From assembly GCA_017577485.1 (NCBI GenBank), contig PKRI01000040.1, positions 1 through 17,373 on the forward strand: a stretch of 17,373 nt of DNA. Reading direction: 5' to 3'. The notes under the pieces are model-generated. The model saw only the letters and a list, made by a program, of their open reading frames with translations. It was not told the origin of the DNA and made no database searches. The position numbers and the translations under genes were made by a program. The stretch comes from Bacillota bacterium (lineage in GTDB: Bacteria > Bacillota > Sulfobacillia > Thermaerobacterales > RSA17). This document shows, one piece after another, positions 6,835-13,262 of this stretch (its first letter is position 1; every line of letters starts with the position of its first letter).

Positions 6835-7767
6835 TTACCGCGGCCGGGCGCTGCCGGCCGCCGCGCGGGCGGGCGCGGCCGGCGCCAGGGTGGTCAGCGC
6901 CAGGCCCGCCACCACCAGGGCGCAGCCCAGCCCCTGCAGCCACGTCAGCCGCTCGTCCAGCACCAGGGCGGCCGTGAGGATTCCCGTCACCGGCACCAGC
7001 AGCGACATGGGGGCGATGCGGCCCGTGGGATACCGGGCCAGCAGCCGGTTCCACATGCCGAAGCCGAAGAGGGTGGCGCCGTAGGCCAGGAAGGCCACGG
7101 CGAAGGCCGAGGTGAGGTCCGCCTGGACCGCCGCCCGTATCACGGCGTCCCGGCCGTCCAGCGCCAGGGACAGCCCCAGCAGCGGCAGCGGCGGCACCAG
7201 GCTGGACCAGATGGTGACGCCCAGCATATCCAGGTTCAGGCCCAGGGCGGCCGCGCGGGCCGTGGCCAGGCGCACCACGATGTTGGAAACGCCCCACCAC
7301 GCGGCCGACGCGATGGTCAGCAGCAGGGCCGCAGGGGGGACGGCCGCCGGCGCGCCGCCGGCCGGCCCGCCCGATACCAGGTACAGGCCCAGCGCGGCCA
7401 CCGCCAGGCCCAGCAACTGGCGGCGGGAGATGGGCTCCCGCAGGAAGAGGGCGGCCAGGGCGATGGTAAACACCGCCTGGGACTGCATGACCACCGAGGC
7501 CACGCCGGCCGGCATCCCGATGTGCATGGCGTAAAACAGGCAGCCGAACTGGCCCACGCCGGCGGTCAGGCCGTAGATCACCCAGTAGCGGGCTTCGATG
7601 GCGGGGCGCCGGGCCACCAGCACCCAGGGCACGGCCACGAAGGCGAAGCGCAGGGCGGCCAGCAGCAGGGGCGGCACGCCGTCGAGGCCCAGGCGGATGA
7701 CGGTGAAGTTGGCGCCCCAGATGGTGACGATCAGCAGGGCCAGGGCCAGGTCACGAGCGCTCAGCAC
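6835..7767 (-). CDS. eamA: EamA/DMT-family exporter resembling the E. coli O-acetylserine/cysteine exporter
   Basis: The 310-residue drug/metabolite transporter has two EamA repeats (about residues 7-135 and 147-293) and about ten membrane helices. Several segments follow E. coli EamA (YdeD) closely: P-P-L-L-L-A-A-L-R-F (32-41), G-M-P-A-G-V-A-S-V-V-M-Q-S-Q (84-97) and A-P-M-S-L-L-V-P-V-T-G in the second repeat. E. coli EamA exports cysteine and O-acetylserine from the cytoplasm, so a sulfur-metabolite export role here is a reasonable inference, strengthened by the neighbouring SAM-regulated operon. The GTG start has GAGGAGG, but at a long spacing of about 13 bases. The gene lies 51 bases after the ribbon-helix-helix gene and 89 bases before the MFS gene, on the same strand. 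The last 15 residues are an Ala/Arg-rich tail. Confidence 0.83.
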   Translation of the reverse strand: MLSARDLALALLIVTIWGANFTVIRLGLDGVPPLLLAALRFAFVAVPWVLVARRPAIEARYWVIYGLTAGVGQFGCLFYAMHIGMPAGVASVVMQSQAVFTIALAALFLREPISRRQLLGLAVAALGLYLVSGGPAGGAPAAVPPAALLLTIASAAWWGVSNIVVRLATARAAALGLNLDMLGVTIWSSLVPPLPLLGLSLALDGRDAVIRAAVQADLTSAFAVAFLAYGATLFGFGMWNRLLARYPTGRIAPMSLLVPVTGILTAALVLDERLTWLQGLGCALVVAGLALTTLAPAAPARAAAGSARPR

Positions 7768-7818
7768 GGCCGGCGGCAGGCCTCCTCGGTTCAGGGCGAC
7801 GCATGCCGGAACCTTCGC

Positions 7819-8058
7819 TCAGGGGCCTGCCGACTCCCGCTCCTGGCCCTGCTCATCCCCGCCGGGGGGACGGCCGGGGCCGGCCGCATCCGCACCGGCG
7901 GGGCTCCGCGCCGGCAGGCGGCCGGCCCGGCGCAGGGCGTCGCGCAGCAGGTACTCGATCTGGGCGTTGACGCTGCGCCACTCGTCGTCGGCCCAGCGCT
8001 GGACGGCGTCATAGATGGCCGGGTCGAGCCTCAGCAGGAACCGCTTCTTCTGCGGCAC
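7819..8058 (-). CDS. Arc-like ribbon-helix-helix DNA-binding protein
   Basis: The 79-residue product has one ribbon-helix-helix domain at residues 4-46: a strand K-K-R-F-L-L-R-L, helix A (about 13-25) and helix B beginning R-S-V-N-A-Q-I-E-Y-L-L. The R-S-V-N turn and following helix align with P22 Arc (R-S-V-N-S-E-I). Such proteins dimerise and insert the paired strand into the DNA major groove; R6, L8 and R10 would face DNA. The remaining 33 residues are a Pro/Gly/Ala-rich, probably disordered tail. The start is GTG 8058, with only a weak ribosome site. It lies 73 bases downstream of the SPFH gene. Small Arc-like proteins commonly sit beside SPFH genes in Gram-positive bacteria. Autoregulation through the repeats at 9046-9077 is inference. 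No toxin-like partner is seen, so an antitoxin role is not supported. Confidence 0.8.
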   Translation of the reverse strand: MPQKKRFLLRLDPAIYDAVQRWADDEWRSVNAQIEYLLRDALRRAGRLPARSPAGADAAGPGRPPGGDEQGQERESAGP

Positions 8059-8131
8059 GGGCGCTTCACATCCCGCTCAAAGGGCTGGGGGCGCGGAAAG
8101 GCCCGCCGCCCCCCGTCTGCCGCGGTCAACC

Positions 8132-9031
8132 TCAATACAGCGTGCCGGCATTGAGGACAGGCTGCGCCGACCGCTCGCTGACGATGGCCACCATCAGGTT
8201 GTTGATCATGGCCGCCTTGCGCTCGTCGTCCAGGTCGATGACCCCGTTGCGCTGCAGTTCGTCCACCGCCATCTGCACCATGCTGACGGCGCCCTCGACG
8301 ATCTTGGCCCGGGCGGCCACCACGGCCTCGGCCTGCTGCCGCTGGAGCATGGCGCTGGCCACTTCGGGCGCGTAGGCCAGGTGAACGAGCCGAGCCTCCA
8401 GCACCTCCACGCCGGCCACGGCCAGGCGCTCCTGCAGTTCGGCCTTAAGGTCGGCGGAAACGTTGTCGGTGTTGCCCCGCAGCGAGGGCTCGTTCTCGTC
8501 GTCAAAGGTGTCGTACGGGTACTGGCTGGCGATGTGGCGCACCGACGTCTCGCTCTGGGTGGTGACGAAGTCCTCATAGGCGTCCACATCGAACAGGGCC
8601 CGCGCGGCGTCCACCACCCGCCAGACCACCACGGCGCCGATCTCGATGGGGTTGCCCCGGGAGTCGTTGACCTTCAACGTGCCGCTTTCGAAGTTGCGGA
8701 CCTTGAGGGACACGGCGGGCTTGGACGTCAGCGGCAGGGCCAGCCAGAAGCCCGGTTCCCGCAGCGTGCCCGCGTAGCGGCCGAAGAAGATCAGCGAGCG
8801 CGATACGTTGGGCTGGACCACCACCAGGCCGGTTCCGATCGCCACGGCGGCCAGCATCATCAGGACGGCCAGGATGATGTCGAGGACGGGCGTGGTCACC
8901 GGCACCGCGTCGCCCGTGGTCGACATGACGCCGCGGATGAACAGGAACGGGCCGCCGGCGGCCAGCAGCAGCATCAGAAGCAGCCCCAGGACGCCGGGTA
9001 CGGCACGAGCACGGATTTCCTGCATCCTCAT
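8132..9031 (-). CDS. SPFH/Band-7 (stomatin/prohibitin-like) membrane protein
   Basis: The 299-residue protein has two N-terminal membrane helices (about 10-33 and 50-72). An SPFH domain follows from about 73: G-R-Y-A-G-T-L-R-E-P-G-F-W (84-96), N-P-I-E-I-G-A-V-V-V-W-R-V (127-139) and L-V-H-L-A-Y-A-P-E-V-A-S-A-M (215-228). An Ala-rich R-Q-Q-A-E-A helix comes next. SPFH proteins oligomerise at membranes and organise microdomains, often as chaperones for membrane proteases; no NfeD or protease partner is present here. GGGGAGG lies four bases before ATG 9031 and ten before ATG 9025, so either start is possible. It heads the leftward run with the ribbon-helix-helix and exporter genes, and three 11-bp-phased repeats lie immediately upstream. 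Confidence 0.88.
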   Translation of the reverse strand: MRMQEIRARAVPGVLGLLLMLLLAAGGPFLFIRGVMSTTGDAVPVTTPVLDIILAVLMMLAAVAIGTGLVVVQPNVSRSLIFFGRYAGTLREPGFWLALPLTSKPAVSLKVRNFESGTLKVNDSRGNPIEIGAVVVWRVVDAARALFDVDAYEDFVTTQSETSVRHIASQYPYDTFDDENEPSLRGNTDNVSADLKAELQERLAVAGVEVLEARLVHLAYAPEVASAMLQRQQAEAVVAARAKIVEGAVSMVQMAVDELQRNGVIDLDDERKAAMINNLMVAIVSERSAQPVLNAGTLY

Positions 9032-9045
9032 GCAGCCTCCCCGCT

Positions 9046-9077
9046 ATGACATCGTGGTGACATCGAAATGATATCAC
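9046..9077. promoter_or_regulatory. triple 11-bp-phased repeat RTGAYATCR, candidate operator
   Basis: Three copies lie at an exact 11-bp period: ATGACATCG (9046-9054), GTGACATCG (9057-9065) and ATGATATCA (9068-9076). The third core, TGATATCA, is also palindromic, and flanking ATCGTG/CACGAT (9051-9056, 9075-9080) form an outer inverted repeat. The array is an AT-rich island in GC-rich DNA and lies 15-45 bases upstream of the SPFH start codon. A period of about one helical turn places all sites on the same DNA face, as in tandem sites of ribbon-helix-helix repressors. A TATCAT sequence (9073-9068, minus strand) could serve as a -10 element, but no matching -35 was found. Confidence 0.55.
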
Positions 9078-9250
9078 GATGCTTCCGGAAGGGGGTAGGG
9101 CCCGGTTGGGGGGCGCCGAAAGCCGGGGGAAAGGCGGGAGATCTCGGCCGTGTTCATCGCCCGCAAGCCGGGGTAACGGGTGCGTCGTGCCGCGGGGGTC
9201 CTCCCCACGCGGGACGCGAATCGCCGTGGGGCGGTGCAGCGCCGCCGGCG

Positions 9251-9547
9251 CTACGGATGCGCGGGGTACACATCGCCGTTCTCGGCCGCCTTCCCGTCCT
9301 CGTACGGGGCGGCCAGGCGGCGGTAGAACTCCTGCTTCACGTTCTCGACGACACCGGTCACCAGGGCGATGTGGTGGTAGCGCAGCCTGGGCTCGTCGTC
9401 CAGGATCTCCAGCAGCAGCCGCGTGACGGCGTAGTTGATCAGGCCGGCCCGGGCGTTGAGGTCGGCGCCCTGGCTGCGCACGGCCTCGGCCAGCCGGCCG
9501 ACGGCCTCGTCGATGGCAGGCCGCTGGCCCGGCTCGATGTACGGCAC
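9251..9547 (-). CDS. conserved hypothetical protein with C-terminal PYED...NGDVY signature
   Basis: The 98-residue soluble protein reads M-P-Y-I-E-P-G-Q-R at the start, then L-I-N-Y-A-V-T-R-L (36-44), G-V-V-E-N-V-K-Q-E-F-Y-R-R (65-77) and P-Y-E-D-G-K-A-A-E-N-G-D-V-Y (81-94). I recall this pattern from a small family of uncharacterised bacterial and phage proteins (possibly the one catalogued as DUF6899); no function is known to me. GTG 9547 is chosen because it lies seven bases from the GGAGG of a perfect AAGGAGGTGA ribosome site (9561-9552); GTG 9550 is the alternative. It follows the lipoprotein gene by 20 bases, so the two are likely cotranscribed. Confidence 0.75.
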   Translation of the reverse strand: MPYIEPGQRPAIDEAVGRLAEAVRSQGADLNARAGLINYAVTRLLLEILDDEPRLRYHHIALVTGVVENVKQEFYRRLAAPYEDGKAAENGDVYPAHP

Positions 9548-9551
9548 CACG

Positions 9552-9561
9552 TCACCTCCTT
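9552..9561 (-). promoter_or_regulatory. perfect ribosome binding site AAGGAGGTGA
   Basis: The minus strand carries the full anti-16S complement, lying within the 20-base gap between the upstream lipoprotein stop and the 98-residue gene. It fixes the start of that gene at GTG 9547 or 9550 and excludes the longer frame running back into the lipoprotein gene. Confidence 0.85.
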
Positions 9562-9567
9562 CCCCCG

Positions 9568-11556
9568 TCAATGTTCCAGCCAGTAAGCCCGGCCGTCGAC
9601 GGGATCCCATCCCAGGGGGCGGAATCCGGCGACGCCGGTCAGGGTGGCGGTGGCTGCGTCGAAGACGGCAGGACCGTCGGGACCCAGCCCCAGCAGGTAC
9701 CGGCCGCCCGGGTCGAAGGCCAGCGGCCAGTGCAGGCCGGCGCCCACCGGCCGCACGCTGCCCGAGGCGGGATCGACCACCTGCCAGCCGTCCCGGGCCC
9801 GCACCCAGAGGACGCCCGCCCCAGGCTGCCAGGTCAGGGCCAGGGGCTCCAGGTCATGTTCCGCCAGGCTGCCGGTGGCCGCGTCCAGGATCGCCAGGCG
9901 GCCGCGGACGGGCGCCGGGTACCCTGCCGGGTCCCGCTCCTGGCCGGCCCGGTAGGTGACGAATCCCAACCAGCGGCCGTCGGGGGACCACGCCGCCTGC
10001 AGCGGGCGCCACGACGGCTCCTGGCTGGCCAGGTCCGACACGTTGGGGATCCGGCGCAGCACCTGGCCCGTGCCGCTGATCAGGACCAGGTCCACCGACG
10101 CGCTGCCGCCCAGGTCGGCGGCGGTACCGCCGGGTAGGCCGGCGGTGCCGGGCCCGCCGGAGTTGCTGCTGCCCGGCGCGGCGGCAGCGGGAGCGTGGAA
10201 CAGGGCCGCCGGCGCTCCGGGCGCCAGCGCCGCGCCTACCACGACGCCGGTGGAAGGCTTCCAGAAATCCGACACCTGGGGGCCGTCCAGCATCCCGGAC
10301 AGGGGCAGCGCCGGCGGGATCCGGTAAAGGACCGCGCCGTCGGGGCCCACCAGCACCGCGGTATCGTCGCCGGTCCAGGCCGCCCAGGCCAGGCATCCGT
10401 GGACGCTGCCGGCCAGGGTGATGCCGGCGCCGGCAGCCGGTTCCCAGAGGGTCAGGGACCGGGCGGGGCAGTCCCCGGTGCCGGCGTCGCGGTGCCAGGC
10501 CAGCAGGCGGCCGCCCCGCAGGGCGTGCGGGCCGGCCGGGTCCAGCAGCGGCAGTTGCGGCATCTGCCCGGCCGGCCCGGCGCCGGCGGACGGGTTGCCG
10601 TCGCCGCCCGCCGCCACCACCGCCGCGGGCGCCGCCACGGTCCACGCCAGGCCGGTCTCCGACGCCGACAGCGGCATGTTCAAGCCGTCGCGGGCCGACC
10701 CGCGCGCCGGTCCCGGCGCCAGCGACAGCCGCACCTCCAGCGACCGCGTAACGTTCTGGTAGAGGGGAAGCTGCAGGTGGGTGCCGTCCCCGCTCCAGGA
10801 CGGCACCCCGGTCCGGATCTCCGCCGGCAGCTGGCGCTGAAGGGCCGCCACCACGGCTTCCTGGTCCACCGGCCGGCTGAACTCGGCCTCCAGCACCGCA
10901 GTCCCCGCCCGCAGCACGGGCAGCCGCACGGCGGTGTCCTCCTCGGTGAACCTTTGTTCACCGGTGGCCGGAAGCCAGGTGGAGCCGCCCAGCGCCAGGC
11001 GCGCCACCGTGGGCAGGGCGAAGCGGATCTCGAAGGACGCCGGCTGGCCCAGCCTGCGGCCATCCTCCGCCGACAGCGCCGCGTCCACGGTGATGGTCAC
11101 GGGGATGTCGTCGCCGGGCGGCAGGAGGAACAGGCGCAGCCCCTCGGGCATGCGGTCGAGGTCGTTGCCGCCCGCAGGGGTCAGGGCCACCAGGGCCTCC
11201 CGGGGATCGACCCGCACCTGCTCCGGGGCGTCGGCGGCCAGAGGTGCTCCGAACCAGAGGGTCACTTCCTGGGGGCCGTCGCCCGCCCGGGGCAGGTAGA
11301 GGGCGCCGGGCCCGTACCCATAGGCGTCGCCGGGCACCGCCAGGACCGGCTGCGGCAGGTTCGCCGGTTGGTCCGCCGGGGCCGGCGGTGACCCGGTGGG
11401 TTCGGCGGGCGTGGGGACGTCGGGAGGCGAAGAGCTGCGGCACGACGCCGCCAGGGTGAGGGCCGCCAGCAACAGCACCAGGCGGGCGGCACCGCCGGCC
11501 GCTTTCACCCAACGCGGGTTCGTCGCCCGGATGCCCGGGCGCTGCTGACGAACCAC
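9568..11556 (-). CDS. predicted lipoprotein with beta-sandwich and beta-propeller-like regions
   Basis: The 662-residue product begins with a basic N-terminus and a hydrophobic helix (about 22-38) ending L-A-A-S-C39, a near-standard lipobox, then a Pro/Thr-rich linker to about 70. Residues about 95-190 resemble a bacterial Ig-like (Big_5/SbsA) sandwich: I-P-V-T-I-T-V-D-A-A-L-S near 151-162 and F-E-I-R-F near 175. The C-terminal third has WD40/TolB-like propeller blades: W-S-P-D-G-R-W-L-G-F-V (about 523-533), L-A-I-L-D-A-A-T-G-S and L-A-F-D-P-G-G-R-Y-L-L-G. It is probably an extracellular membrane-anchored protein of unknown role. GTG 11556 has GGAGG eleven bases upstream; the frame runs further back, but without a good start. 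Confidence 0.75.
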   Translation of the reverse strand: MVRQQRPGIRATNPRWVKAAGGAARLVLLLAALTLAASCRSSSPPDVPTPAEPTGSPPAPADQPANLPQPVLAVPGDAYGYGPGALYLPRAGDGPQEVTLWFGAPLAADAPEQVRVDPREALVALTPAGGNDLDRMPEGLRLFLLPPGDDIPVTITVDAALSAEDGRRLGQPASFEIRFALPTVARLALGGSTWLPATGEQRFTEEDTAVRLPVLRAGTAVLEAEFSRPVDQEAVVAALQRQLPAEIRTGVPSWSGDGTHLQLPLYQNVTRSLEVRLSLAPGPARGSARDGLNMPLSASETGLAWTVAAPAAVVAAGGDGNPSAGAGPAGQMPQLPLLDPAGPHALRGGRLLAWHRDAGTGDCPARSLTLWEPAAGAGITLAGSVHGCLAWAAWTGDDTAVLVGPDGAVLYRIPPALPLSGMLDGPQVSDFWKPSTGVVVGAALAPGAPAALFHAPAAAAPGSSNSGGPGTAGLPGGTAADLGGSASVDLVLISGTGQVLRRIPNVSDLASQEPSWRPLQAAWSPDGRWLGFVTYRAGQERDPAGYPAPVRGRLAILDAATGSLAEHDLEPLALTWQPGAGVLWVRARDGWQVVDPASGSVRPVGAGLHWPLAFDPGGRYLLGLGPDGPAVFDAATATLTGVAGFRPLGWDPVDGRAYWLEH

Positions 11557-11598
11557 CCCTCGACCGTCCTCCGTTTCACTGCGGGAAGCCCGCCTTCC

Positions 11599-11628
11599 AT
11601 CATCCGTCAGGTCGCTTCCGGCGTTCAA
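11599..11628 (-). promoter_or_regulatory. weak promoter candidate for the lipoprotein gene
   Basis: On the minus strand TTGAAC (11628-11623) and GATGAT (11604-11599) are separated by 18 bases, each matching four of six consensus positions. It lies 43 bases before the GTG start, in the 181-base gap shared with the divergent secreted-protein gene. No convincing plus-strand promoter was found in that gap. Confidence 0.25.
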
Positions 11629-11737
11629 GGCTTCGCGCCGCCGGGCCTGGTTCCTATGGTCGATGGCTGGCTGCGCAGGGTGCGGGAACCTGCGGCCGCG
11701 TCCTGCGTCGAAGTCCGGCAGGAGGGGAGGTGCAGGC

Positions 11738-12442
11738 ATGGCTCGGCTGCATGCAGTCCGGTGGGCGGCTGCGGCCCTGGCTGCGGTTCTGGGCGCGGCC
11801 GTGCTGCTGGGTGGGGGGCCGGCCCTGGCCGCCGGCGAGAACGGTGCCGCCGGGGCCCCCGACGACCCCTTCGCCGGGATCAACGCCGTCGAGGAATACG
11901 CGCGCACCCACCTGGCCGGCGTCTTTGCCGGGCTCTACCTGGAGGGGGCCGATGCCGGCGGGGCGGGAACCCTGGTCATCAACACGGCCGGGACCCTCTC
12001 CGACCAGCACCGGCAGGCTCTGCTGGACCTGGCCGGCGGCATCCCGGTGCGGTTCCGTACGGTGGACTATCCCCTGGCGGAACTGGAACGCCTGCAGCAG
12101 GAGATCACCATGGCCATGCCCGACCTGGAGCGCCAGGGCGTGCAGATCGCCGTGGTCGGGGTCGACGTCATCCGCAACCGGGTGCAGGTGACGGTGACCG
12201 GCAGCGCCGGGGAAGCCGCGGCCATCCTGGGACAGCGGTTCGACGGTTCCAGGCTTGAGGTGGTGACGGGCGAACCGCCGGTGCTGCTGGAGTCAGCCGG
12301 CGACACCTCCGGCGAAGGCGACGGAGGTGCCGCCTCCGGCGAGGATGCGGGTGCCGGCGGCGGGGCCGCGGAACGCAGGCCCGGCTTCTGGCAGCGCCTG
12401 CTCGACACCATCCGTTCCTGGTGGCGGGCCCTGTTCGGGTGA
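11738..12442 (+). CDS. secreted protein of unknown function with a Trp-rich C-terminal helix
   Basis: I do not recognise this 234-residue protein. It has a clear Sec signal peptide (basic start, hydrophobic 9-26, likely cleavage after G-P-A-L-A-A near 32). A mixed alpha/beta domain follows at about 45-185, containing G-T-L-V-I-N-T-A-G, the helix L-A-E-L-E-R-L-Q-Q-E-I (113-123), and I-A-V-V-G-V-D-V-I-R-N-R-V-Q-V-T-V (137-153). The last part recalls small secreted or pro-domain folds such as the propeptides of S1 proteases, but no protease domain is attached. A Gly/Glu/Asp-rich linker (187-211) precedes a basic amphipathic tail with W218, W228 and W229. ATG 11738 is chosen for GGAGGGGAGG at 11721-11730. 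Transcription ends at the hairpin at 12474. It is divergent from the lipoprotein gene. Confidence 0.78.
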   Translation: MARLHAVRWAAAALAAVLGAAVLLGGGPALAAGENGAAGAPDDPFAGINAVEEYARTHLAGVFAGLYLEGADAGGAGTLVINTAGTLSDQHRQALLDLAGGIPVRFRTVDYPLAELERLQQEITMAMPDLERQGVQIAVVGVDVIRNRVQVTVTGSAGEAAAILGQRFDGSRLEVVTGEPPVLLESAGDTSGEGDGGAASGEDAGAGGGAAERRPGFWQRLLDTIRSWWRALFG

Positions 12443-12473
12443 GAGCTTGCGGGCCCCGGCGTCCCGCCCGGGC

Positions 12474-12504
12474 GAGTCCTCCGCGGCCGCGGGGGACTCT
12501 TTCT
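12474..12504 (+). terminator. intrinsic terminator after the secreted-protein gene
   Basis: Arms 12474-12486 and 12487-12499 form a near-perfect GC-rich inverted repeat (13 positions, one G-T wobble; the central bases would form the loop). TTTCT follows at 12500. It lies 32 bases after the stop of the plus-strand gene. The minus strand has no T-run after the hairpin, so it serves the plus strand only. Confidence 0.8.
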
Positions 12505-12520
12505 GTGCCTCCGGCCGCCT

Positions 12521-12739
12521 CTACACCCGGGTCTCGCTTTCGGCCCGCGGACGCGACCGGAAGTCGACGCGCTTGTGGGAGCCGTCACAGAAGGGCTTGT
12601 TGTGGGACGCCCCGCACCGGCAGAGGGCGATGGGCTTCCTGTCCAGCACGAACTCCCCGCCCTGGGCGTCCAGGAGCCGGAATTCCCCCTCCACCAGCAG
12701 CGGCCCGTCGTCCCGGGTGGTGATGGTGGCGCCGGCCAT
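12521..12739 (-). CDS. CDGSH-type iron-sulfur protein
   Basis: The 72-residue protein is a single CDGSH domain, ending C-R-C-G-A-S-H-N-K-P-F-C-D-G-S-H at residues 40-55. The three cysteines and one histidine (C40, C42, C51, H55) would ligate a [2Fe-2S] cluster as in mitoNEET-family proteins. The N-terminal half (G-P-L-L-V-E-G-E-F and D-R-K-P-I-A-L) is the usual beta part of bacterial small CDGSH proteins. There is no signal peptide, so it acts in the cytoplasm, probably in electron transfer or redox sensing. ATG 12739 follows GGGGAGGTG at a good distance; a longer frame to 12793 lacks support. It is alone, 124 bases downstream of the small membrane protein on the same strand. Confidence 0.93.
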   Translation of the reverse strand: MAGATITTRDDGPLLVEGEFRLLDAQGGEFVLDRKPIALCRCGASHNKPFCDGSHKRVDFRSRPRAESETRV

Positions 12740-12863
12740 GGATCCACCTCCCCGACAGGGATCGACCGTCGCTGCCAGTGTGCGCGCCCGCACGGGCCGT
12801 CATGCGAGCGGATCGTCATCCTTGCGGAACGTCGTGCCTGTGGCTGTGGTTCCCCCGGGTGGG

Positions 12864-13262
12864 TCAGGGCAGGATCCACTGGGCGATCCACGCCGCCGTC
12901 CACGGCAGGGCCGCCGCCAGCACCAGGGCCCGCGCCGGCGGCCGCGCCCCGCGCCGGCCGCGCCAGCGGCTCCACGCCCAGAGCGGCAGCGTCAGCGCCA
13001 GCAGCAGCGCCGTCGCCCCCAGCAGCGCCCGGGGAGTGGTGGGCAGGGCCCCGTGGGCCAGCAGCCCGCCTACCAGGTACGCGTTGAACAGGAACCAGGC
13101 CGCCGGCAGCCGGCCGCGCTCACGGACGGCGGCCGGCGCGCGCAGGACGAGGCCGTACCAGGCGGCCGCGGCCCCGTAAGCGGCGGCATAGGCGGCGGCC
13201 ACGGTCAGGGCGAAGGCGCCCGTTTCGACCAGGACCCGCCAGGGCTCCAGGCCCTGGGCCAC
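12864..13262 (-). CDS. small integral membrane protein, function unknown
   Basis: The 132-residue protein has about four hydrophobic segments (roughly residues 10-40, 52-73, 79-97 and 111-131) separated by short Arg-rich loops. I recognise no family. GTG 13262 is preceded by GGAGGTGA (complement of about 13270-13277), a strong ribosome site that supports the start even though it lies inside the 3' end of the EamA-type gene (58-base overlap, different frame). That implies translational coupling and perhaps a functional link with the transporter, which remains inference. Confidence 0.6.
   Translation of the reverse strand: MAQGLEPWRVLVETGAFALTVAAAYAAAYGAAAAWYGLVLRAPAAVRERGRLPAAWFLFNAYLVGGLLAHGALPTTPRALLGATALLLALTLPLWAWSRWRGRRGARPPARALVLAAALPWTAAWIAQWILP

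Noticed and set aside
6746..7300. Upstream extension of the MFS frame to 7300
   Set aside because: The extension overlaps the EamA-like gene in another frame, lacks transporter features, and would place about 185 odd residues before the first MFS helix; GTG 6745 gives a normal protein.
7819..8058. Ribbon-helix-helix protein as the antitoxin of a toxin-antitoxin pair
   Set aside because: No small toxin-like ORF lies next to it; the neighbours are an SPFH protein and an exporter.
9185..9215. GC hairpin downstream of the 98-residue gene as its terminator
   Set aside because: On the minus strand there is no T-run after the stem, and the stem contains a bulge.
9081..9250. Possible tRNA or CRISPR-like repeats in the gap between SPFH and the 98-residue gene
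   Set aside because: No T-loop sequence, cloverleaf or regularly spaced repeat could be drawn beyond the three short repeats already reported.
11557..11907. Upstream extension of the lipoprotein frame to 11907
   Set aside because: It would bury the signal peptide more than 100 residues inside the protein and overlap the divergent secreted-protein gene.
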